Of a DNA stretch of 64,000 bases, positions 1 through 13,100 are shown piece after piece. The notes beneath the pieces were generated by a model. It worked only from the letters and a program-made list of their open reading frames with translations. It was not told the origin of the DNA and searched no databases. A program made the translations under genes and the position numbers. The number at the start of each line of letters is the position of its first letter. Position 1 is the first letter of the stretch. This DNA is from Trichobilharzia szidati (Eukaryota > Platyhelminthes > Trematoda > Strigeidida > Schistosomatidae), in NCBI GenBank assembly GCA_944472155.2, contig OX235279.1, forward strand, positions 123,434,110-123,498,109, given 5' to 3'.

Positions 1-1265
1 GGTCGAGGTTAATAGAAAGATCAGTTAGGCTTCATGTCTTGAAAACAGTTGATCGAGTAAATGCGCATGCATACGATTACAGAGCTTGACACCATCGTTT
101 GCGATAAAAACCTTAATAGACAAGAGCGTTTCAATGTTCTCACCTTTCATAAATTAATCAGAGATTATAGTGATAGTGAATAACGCATTCACATCGTGAG
201 AAAGTTAAGGGTTGAATACCAGTTACTGATGCAATTTTAGAAATACATGCACGAAATTAAGGTGCATTTTTTGTTCTTATCCACAATTTATTTTAATGAC
301 GTTTATTTTACTGAGTCCTGCAAAGAATTTTCTTATATTAGCTGAAGATTTTAACACTTGATAGCTCACAAGATACTACAACACACTTCATTTTCGTTTT
401 GTGAAAGGTATAAAATGACGGCGTAATTTACAGGAGAAACGGAAAATGTACTTAACATATGAGATCTACCTATGCTATTTCAGGCCTGTAATTAGTAGAG
501 TATCGGAAAGTACGCTTTTCGTCTTGGATAAGACTCAATAGACAAATCTATTTTCTTTTCAATGAATTTGGTTGTTGTATAATAGAGTCACAAATCCAAA
601 TATTTGTTATCATCTTTCTAGACCAGTCTTTAAAACATATGTACAAGTGGTTAATTTTTTAGTGCCTTTTTTAGTTCACTAAACTACAACCTACATTAAA
701 CGTAAAAAAAATTCGAGAACAGTAGAGATACCACTGCGGTCGTTTTTAGGTCTTTACAAACTTCAGGAAGACAGAAAACGAAGTAAAAGAAGAGTCTCTT
801 TATTGTAAACGTAAACGATGTATTGGTGTGATCATGTAAGGTAGACGCTCCAACAAGTTGACTGATAGAATTCAAGAGTTAGCTTTTAGGAATTTGATTT
901 TTTGAGCTCTAATCACGGATTTTCATTCGTAGTAGACCTGGTCGGGAGTGAGGACGGATTCTGGCCGACGACAATGGCCGGTAGTCGCTCCAGAAGTTGT
1001 TAGAAGTTGGAATTCATGGGTCATTGAGTTGGGTTCCACTGGCTGAATGATCCACGAGCTAGCCTCATAACCGGACGAAGCTGGGTTTGAAACCTGGTGG
1101 GTGCCTACTTCCAGTGAATCCCAAACTAGGAAAAAACAGCAACACTAGGTGACGAGGGTTTGAATCTCAGAGAGGACACGAGTTCCTTCAAGATTGTAGA
1201 AGCGCCTTGCCAACAAGTACAAACAAGCACGAAGTCTAATTCCAGAGCTTACTGTCCTAAACCAT
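1..1265. other. Intergenic, no gene recognised
   Basis: No open frame of useful length and no known domain on either strand. Two stretches near 1085 and 1150 (GGGTTTGAAACC, GGGTTTGAATCTC) resemble a pol III B box, but I see no matching A box or tRNA fold, so a tRNA-derived SINE is only a guess. Confidence 0.5.
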
Positions 1266-3890
1266 CTTTCTACAAGACACGGTAAGATTCCACAACAAAC
1301 ATGTCTAATAATTTATGCTCGAAACGTCATCTAGTTGTTGATACTGCATCACTGTGTGATTATTAAGATAAACTTATCTAATATGGAATTACATTCTACC
1401 ACAGCGCCCAAGTTCTACACTTAAATTCTGATTGACTAGTTGCTTAGTATATCAATTTAGTTACACGTTTTCACATTTTTTCTCATATCTATTTTCTCTC
1501 TTTCTGTCTCTCCAACTTCCGTTTGCTGTTTGTTACCACTTTTCATATTTCCGGTATAGGTGTTGCATCACTCCGATTGCACGTGTACGGTGCTGAATCG
1601 ATAAACAAAGTTTCAGTGATTAACCTCTCTCTCCATCCTGTCCCACCCACCCTATTTTGTGATTACATGCAAGTGAATGCAGTGCAATGACTGAGCGTTT
1701 TGCTAGGTTATTCAACTTAGCAGTGTCAGTTATTCTAGGTCCAATATTCTAGTTGACCCCGATAGACTAGTTTGACCTGTATAAGTGGCCTCACAGTCAT
1801 TACATGGTATTTGGTAAATTATATTATTTTTCTTAATTGGATCTATTGAGTCCTTTAGCCGACAAAGTTTATCTCTGAGAGAATTGGTTGGTTTAAATGC
1901 CATCCTAATTCCGGCCTCATTCAGAATCCTACGCAGGAACACTGACGTTCCTGCTTTGAATTCTATAATATTTTTGTTATTTTCATCATTTTTATTGCTA
2001 ATCTTATTTTTTCTATGGTTCTCCATGTATTTTTGAATAAATTCTGGTGGGTAGTTATTCACTAGTAATTTTTCCTTCATTTGTTTGATTTCGTTATTTG
2101 AATCTTCTGGCCTACTAGTTAGTCTCTTGGCCCGATTATACAGAGATTTAACTAAACCTTTATTTACCGATTCTAGATGGGATGACTTAAAGTCTAAGTA
2201 TTAATTAGAGTGTGTCTGTTTCCTTTAAATGCTAGTATCTAACTCACTTTCTTGTTTCCGTTTTATTCTACAATCTAGCATAGCCAACTTACCCTGTTTA
2301 TTTTTTTTTTAACTCAGAAGTGAATTGGATTCCGTCTACTATTGAATTTATATGTGTGAGAAACTGAGGGATATGTTCAGATTTCAGCACGGTGGATGAG
2401 TCATTCACATATCTCTACCATAACCTAGAAGCAGGATTATACGTTCTAAGAACCTTATGTTCCCAACTATCCATAAATATGTCTGCTACTACTGGGGACA
2501 TTGGTGATATCATTGCCACCCCAATCGTTTGTTTACATAATTTATTTTGAAATTTAAGTACAGGGTAGGTTAGTGATAACTGAACACCTAATATAATTTT
2601 ATCAGTCAAAAGCTTAGTCCTGCTTTCGAGTCCAGGATCCTTGTTCAGTTCATTCCTGACTGCCTCCAGAGCTGTATTAATGGGAATATTAGTATATAGA
2701 ATGGTTATGTGAAAACTAATTATTTTTTAATCTTTTTAAATTGAATTTCCTCTAGTTTCTGTTTCATTGCATAGGAATTAGCTAGCCTAGAATTTGAACT
2801 ATCTCTAATGGGGCAAAATATTAGTGCTAAATATTTAGATAACTCCTACGTCAGTGTTCCTAAAGTCAACTGTTGGCCTGATGAGGTATCCTGCTTTATG
2901 AATTCTTATAGTCCCATACATTCTACTAGGATTATTAGTTTTAGGCATAAGATTAAACCACTTTGGCTCACCCAGAATTGACTTCATACGGCGTACTAGA
3001 TCACTAGTAGATTTTTTGATTTTATTCATAATGGTGTCCAGAGGTTTTTTAATTTCCAAATATGGGCCTGTTTTAATATGTTGACTGACCTTGCTTATGT
3101 AGTCTGATTTGTCTATGACTACTGTTGTATCACCCTTGTCCGCCTTTGCAATCACTATGTTTTTGTCGTTTCTCAAGCTTTTCAGAGCTGCTATTTCTTT
3201 TTGTGATAAGTTGCTTCTTCGTTTCTGCTGATTTTTTATTGTCAAGGCACACTGTGCTCTGATTTGTTCCGCAGTAGTTTTGTCTGTTTCAATTAATACT
3301 GCTTCTATACTGGGAATGATGTCTTCAGGTTTTAATCTGTTAACAGCTACATTGAAGTTTAATCCCTTTTTAAGTACTTTTATTTCATCAGAACTTAAGG
3401 TTCTTGCTGAGAGGTTAATTATCCACTTTGTTTTATTGACGGTTGACTGTTCATTGGTGAGTTCTTTTACTTTAGCAGGATATTTTCCTTCCATTAATTT
3501 GTTGAACTTTTTGATTAGAGTAATTTTTTATCTATTGAATGTAGCCAAACTTGACTTTTTAGCTGTCTCGAATAACATTTCATAATCCATAATACTTTTT
3601 GGTTTTGACTTCAGTTGTTCAATCTCAATTCTGATGGCAGTTAGCTTCTTGATGCTTCTATGGATCTCTTCTTTTAAGCAGAGTCTATAAATCAGAAGCA
3701 TCTGACATGATAAAAACATGGTATATTTTTCTCTGTTTAACTGTGAATTGGTTGAGTATAGATGGGACATAATATGGTGGCTGAAAATATTTTCTGTGAA
3801 ACTGTCATTCCGTTTCGCACAATGACCTAACAAATGATACTGTTTATGCTTCATTTACATTCATAGTAGGACAGTGGAATAATTCACTTC
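1266..3890 (-). mobile_element. Penelope-like element, subfamily A (degenerate)
   Basis: A retroelement encoding reverse transcriptase plus a C-terminal GIY-YIG endonuclease, read on the minus strand and broken by stops and frameshifts. In coding order: 3854-3528 an N-terminal region; 3494-2835 the upstream RT region (ADKGDTTVVIDKSDY; PRMYGTIRIHKAG resembles the PLE PRFYGLPKIHK motif); 2609-2415 the RT core around SPMSPVVADIFMD; 2080-1730 the connector and the start of the GIY-YIG domain (YQIPCNDCEATYTGQTS). The C-terminal part continues to about 1580. The 3' end at 1266-1430 contains the terminal box seen in many other copies here (gctcgaaacgtcat, and the reverse of gtggtagaatgtaattccat). 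The order of motifs is that of Penelope-like elements. The copy cannot be active. Outer limits are approximate, and I found no target duplication. Confidence 0.82.
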
Positions 3891-4944
3891 ATTTTACATG
3901 TTCTAGTTGGGTAAATTTTAGATAGAATGATATAACTAAGCAATATCGAAGTCAATACTAGCAGGTTAATGCACTTACTGCTTTGGTACCATACAGCTAC
4001 TTTACCTGTAGAAACTTGAAGCCTATTAATGTAATTCGGTGCACTTGCAAAACAAGCCCATTAAGGAGTCACTACCACGAAACATTTTCATGCATATAGA
4101 GCCGATTAATAGTAGGTACATTTAGAGGAGGACTGATATCTACATCTACTACCACAACCAGTACAAGTTGTGTACTCTCATATTTGTTAGGTCCTAGTTC
4201 GGTAAGGTTATAGGTTAATGATATAAATCAGTTTGGTTGGCAAGGAAACATTCCGCGGGCTAATTTCTTTGCAAATCTACAAGGTACAATCATATAGTCC
4301 ATTTAATAAAAATGAACGTTTAGAATAAACTTCCGAATGTCTGTAGTAGGGTTTTAAGCATACATACTCAAGGTAAAATCACAACAGCATGTCCTTTAGA
4401 GTCCATAAAGAGCTGTTAACATAAATAAAGGGTGGTAACAACACCGCCTAATTCAGTTAATTATCAAACCCGAAGGTAATAAATACGTTGTGATAAGCTA
4501 AAAAATGACAAAAGGATTATTATATAATCCTCAGTTTTACGAGCTTGGTAATCGGTCTGTTTATTTACATCATTATCCACATTGTAGCACTGGAGAACGT
4601 CGACTAACAAAGAAGAAAGTAGTAAGAAATAATCAATGTTCTCCACAAAACAAGATTAATTGTAGTTCTAATGACTAAAAAAAGTCATTGAATAAAAATC
4701 TATATAATTGTGTTTAATTAGTTCAAATTATGAGTACATTTATTTCGAAACAGCAAAAAAAGCAGTTATATTGTTATATATACACAACAACACTACATGA
4801 ATAGCCAAATTATTCTAATTTAACAGTACATAGTATTTCAACTACCATAGTCTCATACAACATGGGCCTAACAGTAGTAATCAAGATTTTCTTGCAAATT
4901 CCTATACATTAGTATTCCGTCAAGACCAGATATGTATGCCTTGA
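3891..4944. other. Intergenic, no gene recognised
   Basis: AT-rich sequence with no supported coding region. The minus-strand frame at 4464-4646 is low-complexity and has no recognisable motif. Confidence 0.5.
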
Positions 4945-6040
4945 AGTCTGCACTGATCAAAAAACTAATCCTTCTTCGGTCGGTCGGTTTTCGACATAGA
5001 ACTTTGCACATATGTGCGGCAGTTCAAGTCGCCACACTCCATGTAGCACACAAAACAAGAGAAGAAAGTAGGAGAAATGCATATTAGAGACAGTGAACAG
5101 AGGTGTGAGACAAAGGAATAGTAATAACGAATAACAAAACAGTTTCATTGGAAATCATAAGTCACAAGGAGTGGATGCATCTGCGCCACTGAGAACTATT
5201 TTGAGCCATGTCATCAATTGTTTCCAATCATTGGTTTTTACCGTCCCGAGGACCCCAACCAGGAAGTCTACATCTTCCTACGTGGCTTAGATTAACTGTT
5301 GTGGATTTCATTGACTGGTGCCATGTTTTCGTTTGACCGCCGCTAGCTCTTTTCCAGCCTGGCCCTATATCAGCTAACATTGCCCGTCGAGGAAGGCGAT
5401 GACTAGGCATAAGTAATACATGTCCTAACCATCTCAGTCGATGTAATTTCACAGTTTCGTTGACTGATTTCCCCTCCCACTTACCTAGCACTCGACGGAT
5501 GCCTTACCTCAATATTGCTCACCTTATTATACCACTTCACGCAGGAGATAGAACGCAGACACCTATGATCGAAGACAGCTAATCTTTTCATGTCTTCTGC
5601 TCTCAATGGCCAGGTCTCACAGCCATAAAGGAAGACGGAGTGGACTGTTGAGCAGTACACACGCCCTTTGGTCGATAGTCGGATATCACGTCTACGCCAG
5701 AGACGGCTTAAACTGGCATATGCGAAACTAGCCCTCTGTATTCGTGCTGAGATTTCGTCGGAGATCAACCCGTTGGGACTGATGGTACTTCCCAAGTAAG
5801 TGAAGCGGTCAACGTGCTCTACCACTTCACTTCCTATTTCTAATCTAGGGGTTGGTGAAATCCAATCCTGCAGCATCATCTTACATTTTACGGGGGCGAA
5901 TCGCATACCAAACATACGAAGATTGTTGCGCAAAGTGCTCAGTAGACTCTGCATTTTGTCAGTGTCCTCGCCTAGAAGGACTATATCGTCCTTCACCGAG
6001 GAGACGTCAACTACGTCTGCGCTGAAGGTAGTCAACAGCC
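4945..6040 (-). mobile_element. RTE-clade retrotransposon family B, 5'-truncated
   Basis: This is the C-terminal end of an RTE-type reverse transcriptase on the minus strand followed by its 3' UTR. The frame at 6035-5481 starts at the catalytic motif C region (DDIVLLGEDTDKM) and continues through FTYLGSTISPNG, VFLYGCETWPLR and DHRCLRSI. After a frameshift, 5491-5228 gives LHRLRWLGHVLLMPSHRLPRRAM and GQTKTWHQSMKS, the conserved tail of schistosome RTE elements. A further frameshift precedes the last codons (RRCIHSL) near 5175. The 3' UTR (about 5165-4990) is nearly the same as that following the endonuclease-only copy at 53.2 kb, which places both in one family. The endonuclease and most of the RT are missing, as expected for 5' truncation during target-primed insertion. 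Confidence 0.85.
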
Positions 6041-7887
6041 CATACTCTTGCTATCAAACAGTTCTCGAATACTTAACATATCCATCAATCGAGTAAACGA
6101 CTCACATTATTTACAAAGCTATATGAGTTCAAAGCAACCAAGTTCTGAATTCCGGCTAGAAGAAGTAAAACTATAGAATCCAACCAGTTATTTGAAAGGT
6201 GCATAGCTCAAAGTGAGATTACACTACAATTTTCTTTTGAAATTGAAAATAGTTAAACCTCTCATCCACGCTGCTTTCATTCCTTTCTCTCTTTCTATCA
6301 GCAAATTTACAAATTCCTGATCTGCAATATCTCAAAACTATGAGTGGAACTCATGGATAGGTACACATAGTGTCGGCAAGCCATGTTCCGAACTATGTAT
6401 GGAAGCCATCAGTTTCATCTCAAGTAAGCCTAACTATCTCACTAACCAGTACTCTGGCATCCATAGCAATAAATGTTTGTGAGGTATGAACACAGAGTTC
6501 AGGTGCGTCCATTCACTACATACTTCCTTTCTAAATTCCATTTATTGCAAACGTGGACAAAAAGCGAAGTCCTAAAATACATTCCTTGACCAGATACCAG
6601 TTGACTATCATATTTTTAAATGTCTGTGTTAAATGATACCGAGGGAACCAAGAACGATCAGGATACATACAGATAATCTTGTGTATTCTCTGCTTGCACA
6701 CCCACTGACTGTTGTTCAGGTAGTAAAAAACACAAGTTATGCGGGAAACTGTTCCATTGTCTACAAATGACTGTCTTTTCCATTTTTTCTTTGTACAGAT
6801 TTTAATTTACAAGTCTGCAGGAAGACTGAAATCCTTGAGTTTTATTAGTAAATAACAATCGAAAACCTTCAGTGCAGCCTTTTAAAAGATACACAATAGG
6901 GTATCCTATTCATTGAAAAATGTGAAACATAAAGCATTCCACCACTCCACTACCCATCCTTAATGCAGAACATTGAAACAGTACCAGTTAACATTTGGCG
7001 AAGCCCAGGTTTATGATGTTGTTGTGTTCTGTTAAACAAATGGTATAACCATGGCGCTTTCATTATCGTTCTGGACATCTTTGACGCTGAACTCAATGTT
7101 GTCTAGAAGGAAAATGGAAGCTTCCCTACCAGACCATCCAGATTAGAGAACACAAAAAGTCCACACGAGCCGCAAATCTTCTCTATCATTCCAAAGCCTA
7201 GGTGGTTGCTAAAAAAATTTCAACCCAGAACATTGAGAAGGTGTCACACTCTGTTGGCAGCTATACATGAAACTACTTTCTACTCAAACACTAAATCAGC
7301 ACTGATGATGGTTGATTTACGGAAGACACATATCAGATAAGGAACAAAATATGGTGACTGTTGAGTGGAGAAACCAACACTTTTATGTCGAAATATTTAA
7401 TTCTTCCTTCAAACGAGTTTTTCTCCGACAGACAGAAACCTGTAATGGCTGATTACGCCACAGAATGCAGTAATGGGGTTCCAATAAGAGATTCAAAAAC
7501 GAATGTTAATTTCTACCGAATAACAGTCTTGCCAAGAACCACTGATGATTTTAACAACAAAAAGGACAAATGTAACTTTGACGCCTTGTTTCAGGATCAG
7601 TGCTGATTGCCTTGCAAGTTACACCTTCCAACAAAAACAATATGAAGAACACAAACGAATATATTAGATTTAACCAGAAAATGAACACTTTATGAGAACA
7701 ACAATAAAATTACAATGACAAAATACATTAGGCTATAGATTGTTGCTACTTTGGATATAAGTTGGAATTTAGTTGGGAAATACATAGGAATGAAGAGATG
7801 GTAGGAATATTAAGTTGTCATAAATGAATAACAGATAGAAAGTATACGAAATATAACGTTATCTATATGGTGAAACCTGGTTTATCT
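6041..7887. other. Intergenic, no gene recognised
   Basis: No domain is recognisable. An 81-codon plus-strand frame at 7361-7606 has unbiased composition, an AATAAA about 100 nt downstream and no family I know; it could be an exon but is unsupported. The 3' UTR of the minus-strand gene ending at 7888 must lie here. I see no canonical AATAAA for it within 250 nt. Confidence 0.45.
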
Positions 7888-8460
7888 TCAAATTTCATAG
7901 GCACGAAAAAGTCTCAACATGTCTTGGAGATGGTCCGATTCAGATTTACTCGTGAAAAAGCGATCTATGAAAATATGTATAAATAAGTGGAGTATCTTAA
8001 CGTACCAATATTTGAAGCCTCGACCAACATCCGGGGTGTATCTTTGGCATCTGAGTTCCAGTGCATACACTAAGTATTACTGATAAAGACTTGAAATACC
8101 TCTTGAAATTTCTTCTGAAATTTAAGATACTCTTCAAATGAAAGACTCAGATCACTAGACAGCCACATGTTGTACAAATGACGAAGAGTTCGGTCAGTCA
8201 GGACTTCTTTAGCCTTTTGAATCTTCTGAAATGATAAAGCTTCAAACAGTCAATTAGGACTAATAAGAATTACTTGTGTTCAATCCTGGATTTCTGTCTG
8301 GATGAAACTCTCGAGCTTTCATGCGATATTCAAACACAATTTGGTCTTCCTAGTGAATGTTGATTGAGTTAATTTAACAAACAGATGAGTCTTCAGAAAC
8401 GCCAAGCAATTCGTAAAAATTATCCTTTTTGGTATCCGGTTTAGTGAAGAGTGGGTTCAT
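7888..8460 (-). CDS. DNAJC12-like J-domain co-chaperone, complete five-exon gene
   Basis: A 144-residue type C DnaJ protein, expected to recruit Hsp70 through its J domain; human DNAJC12 serves aromatic amino acid hydroxylases. Exons on the minus strand: 8460-8383, 8349-8274, 8239-8100, 8069-8006 and 7964-7888 (TGA stop). The four introns are 33, 34, 30 and 41 nt, all GT-AG, with phases 0, 1, 0 and 1 that keep one frame. The J domain covers about residues 13-80: DNFYELLGVSED (helix I), EYRMKAREFHPDRNP with the catalytic HPD at 42-44, then SFQKIQKAKEVLTD. FEEYLKFQKKFQECMHW follows. The protein ends DMLRLFRAYEI, closely matching the LLRKFRNYEI tail that is diagnostic of DNAJC12. It is shorter than human DNAJC12 (198 residues) because the middle linker is reduced. 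ATG 8460 is preceded by TTTTTAGG, so a 5' UTR exon could join there. Confidence 0.88.
8070..8382 (-). other. Three of four micro-introns of the DNAJC12-like gene
   Basis: Introns at 8350-8382 (33 nt), 8240-8273 (34 nt) and 8070-8099 (30 nt); a fourth, 7965-8005 (41 nt), lies just downstream. Each begins GT and ends AG, and each removes an in-frame stop or shift that otherwise breaks the J-domain homology. The 30-nt intron is near the lower limit known for spliceosomal introns. Its boundaries are fixed by the conserved FQKKFQE / CMHW junction. Confidence 0.85.
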
Positions 8461-10158
8461 CCTAAAAATTCACAGAAATATCGACTGACTTTTTGAGGAC
8501 AGAACCTGTTGAACATGAAAGTGAATGGTACAACATTAATTCCAATTGAACAGTCAGAAAGAACAATACAGAACTCTATACAAGAAAGGTTCCTGTGCTT
8601 CGTAAGTAGAAACAGAATAACACAGCAAAAATAGTATGGTTCTACGATAGAAAAACAAACACGAGAAGAAAAATTAAACTGAGTTTGCTAAAAGTGGTCA
8701 GTGTTTCGAATGTGTCAAGGGAAGCACACATCTAAGTCATGGTGAAGCTTTGTAAGACATGTTACAACAAGGCTTCAACCTTTTATTTATAGCATTCCAA
8801 GGACCATTGTTACACAACCTACAAGTCGCTAGGTGGATCATATAAATAAATATAGACTGCCATCGAAAATTTACTAAATGGAACCATGAGGCTCTGCTTC
8901 CCGCATCCTTTTACTTAAGCAAAAGCCTTCATCACATATGCCACCATTGGTTCGCCTACATTATCATTCAATTCAAGTCGTTGTGTGGTAGTGGAGTACT
9001 CCAGAGCAGTTAGGTTCAAACGAAAAGAATCAGAATATCCCTTTCAAAATAAAACCATTGAAGCGTCGTTATCTTTGGAGATCATTACACTTTCTCTGTA
9101 GAGATCGAGTCAATGATATGGCTGAAGGGTTGAGGCGTATCACCAGTATGACGGTAACATAAAAAGGTTGCATATGGCCACTAATGGAAAACAGCCGCTA
9201 ACTTGACCATTTCACTAAAGCCGCAAGTTAACAGAGACAGCTTATTACGACAAATTGTTATGAGATATGGCAACTTTATTTACTACACGGAGTTTGACAC
9301 AGAAAAAATATTGTTAAATAGGGCTTCCTGAGAAGAGTAATCTTCTTAAAGCCACGTACATGGCTTGGATTGAATTTCAGCCAACCTGTGAATTCAAAAA
9401 TTGACATAAGTGATGAGAGCTTGGAATGGGCGAACAGTTGAGAGCTATATTTTAATCGATCATTCTCTAAATAACTTCTCGTTCTACATGATATCAATAA
9501 TTTTCATTCATTACAGAAGAAAAATGTTTCAAAATCTCATTGAAAATCTTTGCGCATAAATGTTGCAAATGCCGCTATTTACACTGGAGAATTCGCAGTG
9601 TGCCCGAAAAAAATGCTAGGTGGGAAGATATAGAAATAACTACATAAATATATGACATCTCTGGTTTATACTACACCTTATGTTGCTGAATAACCAGAGA
9701 AAAATGAAACGCTTAGTGGTTAAATAATCCCTAACGGGATTTCTTTTTAACCAATAGGAAGAAAAAACCCATTAGTGCAATCAACGAAAATATCGACATC
9801 ACCTAATGACTTTTAAACCTGGTAGCCAAGACATAATATTCTAAAGTCCAATTGTTTATTTAAAGGAGAAGTAAACATTAATTAATATGCTCCAAGAAAA
9901 TTTCATATGAACTTTCTTGACAAGCAATGTTCATAATGCTTGTAAGACACTTAAAACATGAATTCCGCACAAATACTCAGAAGTGGACCCTACAGAATAT
10001 ATTTTGTTTCAGGTATCGGAAGTCAAAAAGCCCTTTAGGTTTCGATTCTGAAACTTCAAGGCATTTAAGATGTCAGATACCTGTGCAACAATTATGCATA
10101 AGACTGTCACTTCAGTTCTATTCTCGACCTAAAATACGCCTATTTTGAGAGCTCGCAG
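8461..10158. other. Intergenic, upstream of the DNAJC12-like gene
   Basis: Should hold the promoter of the minus-strand gene, but I see no clear TATA box or initiator. Short frames at 9276-9497 (-) and 9927-10148 (+) have no recognisable motif. Confidence 0.45.
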
Positions 10159-13100
10159 GATTTCTAGCCAGTCCCAAGATCGGGTAAAGAGGGAGGGTTG
10201 GGAGTGGGGATAGCAACCCCACACCACTAATCCTATCAAAGTGTTACAGAAACTTCAACGCAAAGAAAACATATTAAAAATACAAAAACTTGAAATAACA
10301 ATCTAATTCTTCGCTCGAATCGGAAAGGCGAAATGACACAGCAGGCTGGTGAAAGCCGATGAAAGTAAGAGTAAGGATAGGGACGTGGAATGTCCGTACA
10401 ATGTACGAGGCTGGCTGGGAGGTTTGTCAAGGTAGTCGGAGAAATAATAAGATATGGCATAGAAGTGCTGCGTATCTTCGAGAGTAGATGTGACGGGCGT
10501 GGACTCTCCAAATTAATAACCGGATAGTCAATAATCTACCCCGGTCACCCAGACGACAACCACGAACGCATCGAGGCAGTGAACGGCTGTCATGATGTCA
10601 CCAGTGGCAGCCGAAGCCCTAATACAGTAGGAATGAATGATTATCATAGCGAGATTCAACCCAAAATGAAGGAAGGGAGGTCACAATTATCCAATGCTAC
10701 ACACAGTGCTACAAACAACGCACAACAAGAGAAGGAGAAATTTTACAGACAACTACAAAACAGTAGTGGACCACATCCCGAATGGTGACATCAAAATCCT
10801 TATGGGATATATGAGTGCAAGCCGAACTGGGAGCAGATAATACAGGAAAGAACTCGTCATTGGTGGAGAAGCTCTGGCTCGGAGAAATGAATGAGAACGG
10901 AGAATTACTGGCGGACTTCTGCTCTTTCAGTGATTTGGTGATTGGAGGGAGCGTGCACAAGTACAAGCACATACACAAGCCTAGCAACACGGAACTCGCC
11001 TGACGGTCACACCATAAGCCAGATAGATTTCATCTCAATGCTTCTGCTCAAGAAAGTGGAGACGCAGTCAGCCTGCTGGATGCAAAGTCGAGAAGGAGAG
11101 CAGATGTGGGCGGGCTCAGACCATCATCTGGTTCAAGGAACCTTCAAGGTGAAGCTGAAATCCCTCAAAACAAATGGAGACAGACCACTGTATTTCAAGT
11201 TCAACACTTAGAAACTGATGGACAGAACTACAAGGGATGCCTGCTTTCACTACAGATCAGATCAGAGCAAAGTAGGAGACACCACATGGCATCACTGAGG
11301 TAACGTGCGTGAAAAAACTTCAGCACTCTCTGAGCGCGACATTCAAGGAAACGTGGACGACTGTTCTAGGAAGAAGGAAGGGACACGAAAAGGAATGGCT
11401 GTCAACGGACACCTACCTGGAAGCTAATCAAAGAGAGGAAAGGAGAGGAGAGGAGGATGGTGAAAGAGATGACTCAATGCAAAGATGGACAACAGGAGAA
11501 GGAGAAGCTGAGTTCAATGTACACTGCACTGGATAAGGAGAGGAGTGAAGAAGTGTGCTGAGAAAGACGAAGGACGATTGTACAACACACCGACCAGAAA
11601 CTGAATTAGAACAGGCGAGCCGCAGGTAAAAGAGACCTAAGGACATTATATCAGATGACCAGGCTGCTGGCTGTCTGGGAAGAGATCATCCCAGATGGCG
11701 AAACCAATAAAAGATGCTCAAGGGACCCTGATCACCAAGGAGAAGAAACAAATCAAACAATGGGCTGACCACTCTAAAGGACTCTTGAATCGACCATCGC
11801 CCGCAACTCGCCCAGAAATACTACCAACAACAACACGCACGCAACTGCCTGCCAGTGGACACTACTCCTCCAACGAAAGCAGAAATTCTAATTGTGATCA
11901 AGCTACTGAGTTCCGACAGAGAAGGCAGTAGGACCAGGTGGAATTCCCTCCGAAGCACTAAAGTGTGACCAAGAGATTACGGCAGATGGTCTCACTCCAT
12001 TAATGCCAACAGTTTGGAAAGAACGAAAGGTACCTACTGATTATAAGAAAGGCTACCTAGTCAAGCTGCCAAAGAAGGGCGACCTAGTTGGGCCTGTGCA
12101 AGAACTGACTGGCGTGGAATAACGCTCTTGTTCACGCCAAGTAAAATACTGAGTCGCATCATCCTGGAGATAATAGAGGGTGCACTGGATACAGAAATCC
12201 ACTGGCCCAACCGGAACAAGCTGGCTAGATTCAGAAAAGCCAAATCGTGTGCTGATCTAATTGCAACTCTACATATCGTCATCACAGAACAAAGCACAGA
12301 ATGACAGTCAAACCTCTCTCTACCTCAACCTCTTCGACTTCAAGAAGGTCTTCGACAGACAGTGTTGACCGAGAAGTAATTTGGAAACTGTTGCACACTA
12401 CGACGTGCTGTGCCCAAGTCCTTGTGAACCTCATTCAACAGCTGACTATATGATAATGCCACGTGTTAATCAAGTAGTCCACAACGAGGAACTCAGCGAG
12501 GTGTTTGAAGTGCATAAAGGAGTAGAACATGACTGCCTGTCAGGATGTTCTCCTCTTCCTGAAACATCTTTTAATCAAGTGGTGGCATAGCACTCACCCA
12601 AATATATGCTGTTCACTGATTAACCATAACTATCAGCAGGAAATAGAATGATGTTTGGTTTGTCGCTCAACTTTGGTGGTAACCCTAGTGAACGGTTTAC
12701 AATTTAACATTTATAAGAACCTGTTCTGATCGCTTGTACCATTGTCGAACAATTTAAACTTTTGAAAAAGTATTAATTTATGATACTCCACGATTGTGAT
12801 TTATAACATAACTGATCGTGACTATAAAACTGGCATGCATTTCTTCTTAACACCAGTTTATACGAAGTATACATTATTATTATTAAATTATCATTATTAT
12901 CACCCACGATGATATTCTTAATTGTGGTGGACTGGATTATGCGTCAGATTGCGCTTGGGAGTGAGGGGACAGGAATACGCTGGATCACTGATAAGAAGAC
13001 TCTAGAAGATCTGGATTTCGCGCGTGGACGATATATGCCTAATGTCACACAAACTCAAAGAATTACAGGCAAGTGGAAACCTAGAAACTGGTGGAATAAG

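Noticed and set aside
7361..7606. Possible small gene on the plus strand
   Set aside because: No recognisable domain and no splice context; kept only as a remark in the intergenic entry.
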